The position numbers and the translations under genes were made by a program. Positions 1 through 7,775 of a stretch of 11,499 nucleotides of DNA are shown here, one piece after another (within the stretch, counting starts at the first letter, position 1; each line of letters starts with the position of its first letter). Under the pieces are notes generated by a model, which was not told the origin of the DNA, ran no database searches, and worked only from the letters and a program-made list of their open reading frames with translations. Origin of the DNA: an uncultured Acholeplasmataceae bacterium (lineage in GTDB: Bacteria; Bacillota_I; Bacilli_A; Acholeplasmatales; Acholeplasmataceae); contig CALKAH010000038.1 of assembly GCA_937983315.1 (NCBI GenBank), positions 1 to 11,499 on the forward strand, read 5' to 3'.

Positions 1-2331
<2,331 letters not shown>

Positions 2332-2354
<23 letters not shown>

Positions 2355-2559
2355 TGACGATCACATACTCTTTATGTTCAACCATGATACGATCACCTGG
2401 ATATAATTTTTTACCACGTTCTGTTCTTTTTTCTTGGTTGACCAAAACATCGTTTTCTAATAAAAAAAACTTGGCTTCCCCACCTGAACCAATGTGATCA
2501 GTCGCTTTCAATAATTGTCCTAATGTGATGTATTCGGTTGTAATTCTAAACTTTTTCAT
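2332..2559 (-). CDS. yaaA: S4-domain RNA-binding protein YaaA (RlbA-type)
   Basis: Small S4-like RNA-binding protein of 75 residues, found between dnaN and recF in many Bacillota. The core runs ITLGQLLKATDHIGSGGEAK (about 11-30), then VLVNQEKRTERGKKLYPGD (about 38-56), which is the alpha-L fold of S4 proteins. It closely resembles B. subtilis YaaA (71 residues). A link to ribosome assembly has been suggested for the family, but its exact role is poorly known. The start is the second of two nearby ATGs. The first, 4 nt upstream, is out of frame. The SD AGAGGG sits 6 nt before the chosen start. It is the first gene of the yaaA-recF-gyrB unit and has its own extended -10 promoter. Confidence 0.92.
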
Positions 2560-2584
2560 TCATTTCCCTCTGCTATCCTTTTAT

Positions 2585-2593
2585 ATTATATCA
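2585..2593 (-). promoter_or_regulatory. Extended -10 promoter for yaaA-recF-gyrB
   Basis: On the minus strand the sequence TGATATAAT is a perfect -10 hexamer with the TGn extension. No good -35 lies 16-18 bp upstream (the hexamers there are of the type GATGTA), which is tolerable for an extended -10 promoter. The predicted start near 2578 gives a leader of about 18 nt containing the yaaA SD. The dnaN terminator upstream makes a separate promoter necessary. The rest of the gap between yaaA and that terminator is AT-rich and shows nothing else I can name. Confidence 0.65.
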
Positions 2594-2708
2594 TAATATA
2601 AGCAAAAATACATCCTTTTTCTACTTTTTTATACACATTCAATCCTGACTGCGTCTCAGTTTCTAAAATGCGCTTAAAACGGAAATTTCAACGTTTTTTG
2701 AAATCGAT

Positions 2709-2734
2709 AAAAAAAGAGCCACCGAAGTAGCTCT
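2709..2734 (-). terminator. Intrinsic terminator of dnaN
   Basis: On the minus strand an 8-bp stem AGAGCTAC / GTGGCTCT, with one G-U pair, closes a TTCG tetraloop. In RNA this is the very stable C(UUCG)G. Seven T residues follow. It begins 20 nt after the dnaN stop codon. It should end the dnaA/dnaN transcript and insulate the yaaA-recF-gyrB unit. Confidence 0.9.
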
Positions 2735-2754
2735 CATTGAAATTATGTCTATGT

Positions 2755-3885
2755 TTAGTCGATACGAACAGGTAAAATCAGGTGTAACAGATCAGCATCT
2801 AAGTTTCCTTTAATGACAAAAGGTTTGACTTCCCCAGCAAATTGAACAAGGATTTCAGATGAACTAAATGATTTCAAAGCTTCAACTAAATAACGAGAAG
2901 AGAATGCAATCTTAATCACTGGACCTGTCACATCAGATGAAGGAATGATTTCTTCTAGAGCATCCCCAACTTCATTGTTGGTTGAACTGATTTCAACAAC
3001 ACGGTCAGGTCTTAAACTCATCTTGATGATGTTATAATTGGTTTCACGATCTCTTGGTGATAAGAGTGATACACGTTCAACAGCAGCAAGTAATTCTTCT
3101 TTGTTAAAAGGGATAACCACAGGGAATTCAATAGGAATGATTCTCATGGTATCAGGATAGGTTCCTTCAAGCAAACGTGTTTGGAATAAAATCTTATTCA
3201 TCTTAAATAAGACTTTATTGGGATTAATGAAAAGTTCAACATCTTCATTGTAGGTATCTAAGATCTTAGAAAGTTCATCCAAACTCTTATTTGGAATGAC
3301 GATATCAAATTGCTTGCTATGTGTTCTAAGTTTCACATTTTTTTGTGATAATCGATAAGAGTCTGTTGCTACACAGTAAAGATGATTATCTAAATACTTA
3401 AAGTTAACACCGGTTAAGATAGGACGTTTTTCTGAAGTTGCTGTTGCATAATTGGTTTCTTTAATGATGCCTCGAATTAATTGACTGTCTAATACGATAG
3501 GATCATCTAAATCAAGGAAATCAATTTCAGGATAATCTTCAACATCCATCAAACGTAATTTGAATTCTGAACGGTCAGCTTTAATGACAATCAGTTTATC
3601 TTCAATCAATGCGAATTCAACGCGTTGAGAAACAATCTTTCGAATGATTTCAATGAGATACTTCCCAGGTATAGCAACTTTACCACCTTGCTTAATAGAA
3701 AGTGAATGATCATCGATGAGCACTTGGATCGCAACATCGGTATTGCTTGTTGTCAGTAAAATATGATCTTCATTGACTTCAAACTTGACGGCATAAAGAA
3801 TGGGAAGAGGCGTCTTAGAAGGAAGACCTTTTTGGACGATAAGTAGTTGGTTGAGTAATACGTCACGATCGACACTAAAAATCAT
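2755..3885 (-). CDS. dnaN: DNA polymerase III subunit beta (sliding clamp)
   Basis: Ring-shaped processivity clamp that tethers the replicative polymerase and many repair proteins to DNA. It is 376 residues, against 378 in B. subtilis, so it is full length with all three repeated clamp folds. The N-terminus MIFSVDRDVLLNQLLIVQKG and a first-domain segment ending in LPIL are typical. FKLRLMDVEDYPEI (about 107-120) is the conserved end of domain 1, and the C-terminus LILPVRID matches the conserved LPVR ending beside the peptide-binding pocket. The ATG start has the SD AAAGGAG 7 nt upstream. It lies 129 bp downstream of dnaA with its own likely promoter in that gap, and it ends at a strong terminator. 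Confidence 0.97.
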   Translation of the reverse strand: MIFSVDRDVLLNQLLIVQKGLPSKTPLPILYAVKFEVNEDHILLTTSNTDVAIQVLIDDHSLSIKQGGKVAIPGKYLIEIIRKIVSQRVEFALIEDKLIVIKADRSEFKLRLMDVEDYPEIDFLDLDDPIVLDSQLIRGIIKETNYATATSEKRPILTGVNFKYLDNHLYCVATDSYRLSQKNVKLRTHSKQFDIVIPNKSLDELSKILDTYNEDVELFINPNKVLFKMNKILFQTRLLEGTYPDTMRIIPIEFPVVIPFNKEELLAAVERVSLLSPRDRETNYNIIKMSLRPDRVVEISSTNNEVGDALEEIIPSSDVTGPVIKIAFSSRYLVEALKSFSSSEILVQFAGEVKPFVIKGNLDADLLHLILPVRID

Positions 3886-3938
3886 ATGCGTGCTCCTTTA
3901 TTTTCTTATTTCAATCTTTTAATTATTGTTGTTACAAA

Positions 3939-3955
3939 TGTGGGTTTGTGGATAA
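3939..3955 (-). repeat. Perfect DnaA box with C-rich extension (copy 1 of 17-bp repeat)
   Basis: The minus strand reads TTATCCACAAACCCACA. The first nine bases are the perfect consensus DnaA box. The same 17 bases occur on the plus strand at 5558-5574 in the other origin half. An AT-rich tract follows directly in the direction of dnaN. Confidence 0.85.
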
Positions 3956-3982
3956 ATCGATTGATGGCTCTATATCGTATTT

Positions 3983-4011
3983 ATTATACCACATTTTCCA
4001 CATATTATAAA
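3983..4011 (-). promoter_or_regulatory. dnaN promoter overlapping a DnaA box
   Basis: On the minus strand the -10 TATAAT (3983-3988) is preceded by TGG, giving an extended -10, and the -35 TTTATA (4006-4011, 4 of 6 matches to TTGACA) is 17 bp away. A one-mismatch DnaA box (3994-4002) lies in the spacer, so DnaA could modulate dnaN transcription here. The transcript would have a leader of about 90 nt ending in the dnaN SD. Confidence 0.65.
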
Positions 4012-4014
4012 CGC

Positions 4015-5379
4015 TTATTTTTTGTTAAATGCGTCAATCTTTTTTGTAATCGTATCGACAGCGATGCGTAATGCTGTATCTTGTTTTAAATCATTTTCAA
4101 TCTTTTCACATGCAGCTAAGACGGTTGAATGGTCGCGATCACCAAAGAGAGAACCTATTGTTTTATAGGGAATGTTGTAACGAAGTTTGATCAGATACAT
4201 CGCGATATGACGCGGTAAAATGTATTTTGAATGTCTTTTCTTTCCAATTAAATCTTCTAATGTGATGCCATAGAAATCACTCACAATTGATTGAATGCGA
4301 TCATAATTGTTTTCGTTTAAAGAATCGCTCTTGCGTTTGGTCTTAAGGAGCGGTTCTAAAGCCTCATTCACTGTTTCAATCGTCATGTCAAGATTATTGG
4401 TTAAACAATAGAACAAGACACGTTTGAGGGCTCCTTCAAGCTCACGGATGTTTGTAACAAACGATGATGCGATGAATTCTAAGACATTTCCTGGAATATC
4501 ATGGATGTCAGACGATTCAGATGCAAGTTTTCGTTTTAAAATCTCAATACGATGTTCGAGATCTGGGACTTGAATATCGACAGTTAATCCTACTTCAAAA
4601 CGTGAAGTCAAACGTGTCATGATATTTTTAAGCTCAGATGCAGGTTTATCACTGGTGATCACAATTTGCTTATTGGCTTGATAGAGATAGTCGAATAATT
4701 TGAAGAATTCCATCTGCGTCTTTGTCGCACCACCCATGATTTGGATATCGTCGACAAGCAAAATATCAATTTCTCGGTACTTCGCATTGAAATCTTCCAT
4801 TTTTTCTTTTTTTAATAGATTCGCGAAATCTTCGATAAAGCCATCTGCTTTCACATAAAGAACTTTCTTATTGATGTCTTGATCTAAAATGTAGTTACCA
4901 ATCGCTTGCATTAAGTGCGTTTTACCTAGTCCTACATCACCAAAGATGTAAAGAGGGTTAGCAACAGCACCAGGTTGGTCAGCAACTTTCATCGCCATAC
5001 GGAAGGCAAACATATTGGATTTACCCACAACAAAGTTGTCAAACGTATAAGTTGCATTCAAGTTACCTGGACGGTATTTTAAACTTAGATTGCGTTCAGG
5101 ACTCACCAAGGTTTCTTCGGGGATCAGTTCTTGAGCGGTCACAAATTTAAAACGGATCGGTGCTTGGTTGTATTTTTGAGCAAGCGCATTGATTTTACCG
5201 AGATAAAGACGGTTAATGCGATTTTTAATAAATTCACTTGGGACTAAAACATAAACGTGATCGTTTGCGTACTTATGGGTAGACTTCAAAGGTTCAAAGA
5301 CTTCCTGAAAAATGTCTTCGCTAAATGTCGTCTCAAGTTCATTCAAAATGCGCTGCCACAGCAGGTCGTAAGTGTTCAT
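4015..5379 (-). CDS. dnaA: Chromosomal replication initiator protein DnaA
   Basis: AAA+ ATPase that binds DnaA boxes, melts the origin and loads the helicase. It is 454 residues. Domain I (about 1-85) begins LWQRILNELE. The domain II linker is very short (about 86-108). Domain III begins at YTFDNFVVGKSN and has Walker A GDVGLGKT (147-154), Walker B ILLVDDIQ (206-213) and the arginine-finger region LTSRFEVGL (about 257-265). Domain IV ends in the DNA-binding helix-turn-helix with FGDRDHSTV (about 412-420). The usual form is FGGRDHTTV, so one Gly is replaced by Asp. The ATG start has the SD AAGGGG 7 nt upstream. It is flanked on both sides by DnaA boxes, which suggests autoregulation. Confidence 0.98.
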   Translation of the reverse strand: MNTYDLLWQRILNELETTFSEDIFQEVFEPLKSTHKYANDHVYVLVPSEFIKNRINRLYLGKINALAQKYNQAPIRFKFVTAQELIPEETLVSPERNLSLKYRPGNLNATYTFDNFVVGKSNMFAFRMAMKVADQPGAVANPLYIFGDVGLGKTHLMQAIGNYILDQDINKKVLYVKADGFIEDFANLLKKEKMEDFNAKYREIDILLVDDIQIMGGATKTQMEFFKLFDYLYQANKQIVITSDKPASELKNIMTRLTSRFEVGLTVDIQVPDLEHRIEILKRKLASESSDIHDIPGNVLEFIASSFVTNIRELEGALKRVLFYCLTNNLDMTIETVNEALEPLLKTKRKSDSLNENNYDRIQSIVSDFYGITLEDLIGKKRHSKYILPRHIAMYLIKLRYNIPYKTIGSLFGDRDHSTVLAACEKIENDLKQDTALRIAVDTITKKIDAFNKK

Positions 5380-5397
5380 ATAAAAACCCCTTATTTC

Positions 5398-5426
5398 ATC
5401 GTATCAATAGGATATCATACTTACAA
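5398..5426 (-). promoter_or_regulatory. Candidate dnaA promoter
   Basis: On the minus strand a -35 TTGTAA (5421-5426) and a -10 TACGAT (5398-5403) preceded by TGA are 17 bp apart. Its start near 5391 would fall inside the SD, leaving a very short leader. A second choice is the -10 TATGAT at 5414-5419, which gives a leader of about 27 nt but has a poor -35. Both lie within 50 bp of DnaA boxes, fitting repression by DnaA. I cannot choose firmly between them. Confidence 0.4.
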
Positions 5427-5443
5427 AAAAACGAGCGAAAAAG

Positions 5444-5509
5444 ATATCCACAGTTTTTGTGGAAAACCAAAGAAGGAAGTGTGTGGACAAGTGGAAATCA
5501 TGTGGAAAA
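5444..5509. repeat. Cluster of four one-mismatch DnaA boxes
   Basis: ATATCCACA on plus (5444-5452); TTTTCCACA on minus (5458-5466); TTGTCCACA on minus (5482-5490); TTTTCCACA on minus (5501-5509). Each differs from TTATCCACA at one base. The first two face each other with a 6-bp perfect inverted repeat (TCCACA / TGTGGA, 5-bp loop). Confidence 0.75.
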
Positions 5510-5557
5510 CTCGCCATATCTTACGTCTTTATTAAGCCATCAGTCGATTTTGCCCAG

Positions 5558-5597
5558 TTATCCACAAACCCACAAAAAAGTGGTTAAGTTATCCACA
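5558..5597 (+). repeat. Two perfect DnaA boxes, 31 bp apart
   Basis: TTATCCACA occurs at 5558-5566 and again at 5589-5597, in the same orientation and 31 bp apart start to start (about three helical turns), so DnaA molecules would sit on the same face of the helix. The first box is extended by AACCCACA to make the 17-bp sequence also found in the dnaA-dnaN gap. Confidence 0.9.
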
Positions 5598-5710
5598 TCA
5601 TAAGATCAAATCAGATGATGGAAAAACGATGAAAAAACAAACAATTTTCTTACTTCTCAAAAAACTAGGAAGACACATCTTCAAAAGCATAAAAAAAGCA
5701 TCGTTTATGG

Positions 5711-5739
5711 TTGACAAACCAGGGGTCTTTATATATAAT
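5711..5739 (+). promoter_or_regulatory. rpmH promoter (full consensus)
   Basis: TTGACA (5711-5716) and TATAAT (5734-5739) with a 17-bp spacer form a perfect sigma-A-type promoter. The start would be near 5746, giving a leader of about 30 nt with the SD AAGGTGG before the rpmH GTG. It reads rightward away from the origin and should be very strong, as expected for a ribosomal protein gene. Confidence 0.92.
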
Positions 5740-5776
5740 GAAAAGGCATGGTTTCGCAAGAAAGGTGGTTTTATTT

Positions 5777-5911
5777 GTGAAAAGAACATATCAACCAAGT
5801 AAGCTAAAACGCGTTAAGACCCATGGCTTTAGAGCGAGAATGGCTACTGCTAATGGTCGTCAAGTGTTAGCTCGTCGCAGATTGAAAGGCCGCGCAGCAT
5901 TAACTGTTTAA
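5777..5911 (+). CDS. rpmH: 50S ribosomal protein L34
   Basis: Small basic protein of the large ribosomal subunit, 44 residues, the usual length. [20 protein letters not shown] at 2-21 and RRRLKGR at about 33-39 are diagnostic. The start is a GTG with the SD AAGGTGG about 8 nt upstream. The frame stays open upstream to a TTG at 5711, but that codon is the -35 box of the promoter, so the GTG is the real start. It is the first gene of the rightward arm, and a long hairpin with a T-rich tail lies 26 nt after its stop codon. Confidence 0.97.
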   Translation: MKRTYQPSKLKRVKTHGFRARMATANGRQVLARRRLKGRAALTV

Positions 5912-5923
5912 ATTGAATCTTTA

Positions 5924-6007
5924 TTTTAAAAATACTTGGATTACTCGTTTAAAATAATAACACACGTTATTTTTTTGGGTAATCCTTTCTTTTTTAAAAT
6001 ACTTGAA
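5924..6007 (+). repeat. Direct repeats flanking the rpmH-rnpA hairpin
   Basis: AAAATACTTG occurs at 5929-5938 and at 5996-6005. Extended by the flanking bases (5924-5940 and 5991-6007), 15 of 17 positions agree. The two copies bracket the hairpin almost exactly. They could be a local duplication or the trace of a small inserted element. Confidence 0.6.
5938..5995 (+). terminator. Long hairpin with T-rich tail between rpmH and rnpA (terminator or attenuator)
   Basis: The lower stem is GGATTACTC / GGGTAATCC (9 pairs, one G-U). An A/T-rich middle part with a small bulge follows, then the upper stem AATAAC / GTTATT with an ACAC loop. TTTCTTTTTT follows immediately at 5986-5995. This looks like an intrinsic terminator that would stop most of the strong rpmH transcription, leaving read-through for rnpA and yidC. 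An RNA processing site is the alternative. I see no convincing promoter between it and rnpA. Confidence 0.7.
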
Positions 6008-6012
6008 AACCG

Positions 6013-6378
6013 ATGAACAAGAGATATCGCATAAAGAAGAATAGCGAAATCGATGCGATCTTTAAACAGAAGGTTGTCAAAGGTGACAGTTATTTTGCTA
6101 TTTATCAGGCTGACGATCCAACAAGCGATCACTTTCGTTTTGCACTATCGATTGGTAAACGCTATGGTCATGCTGTATCGCGTAACCTCGCTAAACGTCG
6201 CATACGAATGATTATCAGTGAGTTCAAAGACAACATTAAAAAACAAAAAGAAATTGTTGTTGTCATCAAACCCACGGTCTCTCAGTTGAGTTATCAGGAC
6301 ATGAAAACCAAATTAACCGTTCTATTTAAAAAATCTAAACTCATGGAGAACGAAAACAATGAAACGAATCATCTTTAG
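6013..6378 (+). CDS. rnpA: Ribonuclease P protein component
   Basis: Basic protein that binds the RNase P RNA and the 5' leader of precursor tRNAs and assists their maturation. It is 121 residues, against about 116 in B. subtilis. The N-terminus MNKRYRIKKNSEIDAIFKQ is typical, and the conserved RNR region is SRNLAKRRIR at 56-65, preceded by FALSIGKRYGHAV. An in-frame TGA at 6004-6006 rules out any earlier start, so ATG 6013 is the only reasonable one. Oddly, no SD precedes it: the upstream bases are CTTGAAAACCG after a poly-T run. Low translation is therefore expected. Its end overlaps the start of yidC by 20 bp. Confidence 0.95.
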   Translation: MNKRYRIKKNSEIDAIFKQKVVKGDSYFAIYQADDPTSDHFRFALSIGKRYGHAVSRNLAKRRIRMIISEFKDNIKKQKEIVVVIKPTVSQLSYQDMKTKLTVLFKKSKLMENENNETNHL

Positions 6379-7771
6379 TTTGATGATGGTGGTATTAGTC
6401 TTCAGTTTAGCTGCCTGTGGTGGTGGAGCAGACCCTGTTGAAGTTGTGGTCTCTAACAACCCAGTTGGTGAAACAGGTGTATGGGAAAAACTCGTTTTTG
6501 ATCATACCGAAGCTAACAGCATCGTCTTTAAAGGGGAAAATGGACTATCTTATTGGAGTCTATCCCAAAAAGGTGTCGGTACACTCGTCGAATATGATGG
6601 TGCTCTTCCGACTAATGTACAAACAAACGCTGATGGTGTGAGAACCTATACCTACACCGTCTCAGATATTGAAACGTCCTTTCAGTTATATGTAAAGCCT
6701 GAAACGATTGTTGGTGATCCCGATGATATCGTGATGGTCGCCTTCCGTTATGTAAAGGACAACGTCCTTTATCAAATTGGTGAAACCTTTGATCCAACCG
6801 GTATGCTCATCTATGTGGTGAGAAGAGATGGTGATGTCACTGAACTTAAGGGTGAAGATGTCAAAGCTTCATTTGATGATCATGACTACTCTCCACTCGA
6901 TGAAGATGGATTCAAAAATCAACATCAATATAACGTGACGTTCACGTATGAAGATTTCAGTCAAGACATCAATGTTTATGTATCAGGTGGTGAACGCCCC
7001 ATCTCAAACAAGGATGCAACCTTCTTTGACTGGATCTTAGTCATTCCTGTTGCATTTATCATGAATTTCTTTGCAGGATTATTTGGAAACAACTTTGCTG
7101 TCGGTATTTTACTCACCACGATCGTGGTTCGTACACTTGCTTGGCCGATTTATGCGAAGAGCAACGACATGTCCATCAAGATGAACCTTGCACAACCCGA
7201 TATGGCACGCGTCCAATCCAAATATGCAACCAGAAAAGACCCACAATCACAACAGATGATGCAAATGGAAATGATGCAGGTTTACAAAAAGCACGGCATC
7301 AACGTCTTTGGATGTCTTATGCCTTTCCTTCAAATGCCTATCTTCATCGCGATGTATGGTGTCGTTAGACGTATTACGCTTGCCGGTGGTATGTATACAG
7401 AAGGTGTCATCAATACCAACTTCTTAGGTATCAATCTAGCAAACGGTAACGATGGTATTATCGGTATGGTACTTGCAGGTTTAGTTGGTGGAACGATGTT
7501 CTTGTTACAACAGATTTCAATGAAGAAACCCGCGTACGCGAAGAATACGGGTCGTCAAAACTTAAATCCACAAGCTCAACAAACCGAAAAGACAATGAAA
7601 TATGTCAGCTACTTCATGGTCATCATGATGGCATTCGCTTCATATTCATCAAATGCGCTTGCACTTTACTGGATTTTCGGTAACATCTACTCCTTAGGTC
7701 AAACACTCGTGAATCGTAAGCTGAACGAAAAGAAACACGAAACATTAAGACAAAAACAAATATTGGGGTGA
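6359..7771 (+). CDS. yidC: Membrane protein insertase YidC/SpoIIIJ with extra Ig-like extracytoplasmic domain
   Basis: Inserts and folds membrane proteins, alone or with the Sec translocon. It is 470 residues, whereas Gram-positive YidC/SpoIIIJ is usually about 255-290. A lipoprotein signal with lipobox LAAC (17-20, lipidated Cys20) is followed by about 200 extracytoplasmic residues. Within these, about 125-208 (YQIGETFDPTGM, RRDGDVTELKGEDV, YNVTFTYED) looks like a bacterial Ig-like Big_3 domain. The insertase core starts near 222, has the essential-type Arg258 in TM1 (LLTTIVVRTLAWPI), and has further membrane segments near 315-335, 365-386, 414-432 and 433-450. The C-terminal tail is short and basic. 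SD GGAG lies 10 nt upstream inside rnpA. The gene is followed after 4 nt by jag, its usual partner. Confidence 0.95.
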   Translation: MKRIIFSLMMVVLVFSLAACGGGADPVEVVVSNNPVGETGVWEKLVFDHTEANSIVFKGENGLSYWSLSQKGVGTLVEYDGALPTNVQTNADGVRTYTYTVSDIETSFQLYVKPETIVGDPDDIVMVAFRYVKDNVLYQIGETFDPTGMLIYVVRRDGDVTELKGEDVKASFDDHDYSPLDEDGFKNQHQYNVTFTYEDFSQDINVYVSGGERPISNKDATFFDWILVIPVAFIMNFFAGLFGNNFAVGILLTTIVVRTLAWPIYAKSNDMSIKMNLAQPDMARVQSKYATRKDPQSQQMMQMEMMQVYKKHGINVFGCLMPFLQMPIFIAMYGVVRRITLAGGMYTEGVINTNFLGINLANGNDGIIGMVLAGLVGGTMFLLQQISMKKPAYAKNTGRQNLNPQAQQTEKTMKYVSYFMVIMMAFASYSSNALALYWIFGNIYSLGQTLVNRKLNEKKHETLRQKQILG

Positions 7772-7775
7772 AGAT

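Larger units (their letters stand above)
3886..4014. other. oriC, downstream half (dnaA-dnaN gap)
   Basis: This 129-bp gap holds one perfect DnaA box, a one-mismatch box (TTTTCCACA, 3994-4002) and a stretch of about 85% A+T at 3899-3938. Read on the minus strand from dnaA towards dnaN, the order is box, short C-rich run, AT-rich tract. That is the order of the DnaA box and unwinding element in the B. subtilis dnaA-dnaN gap. By analogy this is the likely site of strand opening. Function is inferred from the pattern, not shown. Confidence 0.7.
5380..5710. other. oriC, upstream half (dnaA-rpmH intergenic region)
   Basis: This gene-free region separates the divergent dnaA and rpmH. It contains six sequences matching the DnaA box with zero or one mismatch, between 5444 and 5597, plus the dnaA promoter. 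The part from 5600 to 5710 has no further clear boxes. It is A-rich on the plus strand and has one short 5-bp hairpin (5669-5682) of doubtful meaning. Together with the box-bearing dnaA-dnaN gap this forms a bipartite origin of the type known in Bacillus. Confidence 0.88.

Noticed and set aside
2672..2700. Possible plus-strand terminator-like hairpin (AAAACG / CGTTTT followed by T residues)
   Set aside because: The stem is short and A/T-rich, and no plus-strand gene lies upstream for it to terminate.
5257..5603. Two overlapping plus-strand frames of 92 codons running through the dnaA start and oriC
   Set aside because: They cover the dnaA 5' end and the DnaA boxes, lack an SD, and have low-complexity, non-protein-like composition.
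5669..5682. Short hairpin GAAGA / TCTTC between the DnaA boxes and the rpmH promoter
   Set aside because: A 5-bp stem without a T-run or flanking motif is expected by chance in sequence of this composition.
5711..5776. 22-residue N-terminal extension of rpmH from a TTG codon
   Set aside because: The TTG is the -35 box of the rpmH promoter. L34 is 44 residues in this group, and the GTG at 5777 has a good SD.
5941..6132. 63-codon minus-strand frame opposite the rnpA start
   Set aside because: It is antisense to rnpA and to the hairpin, with no SD and no recognisable domain.
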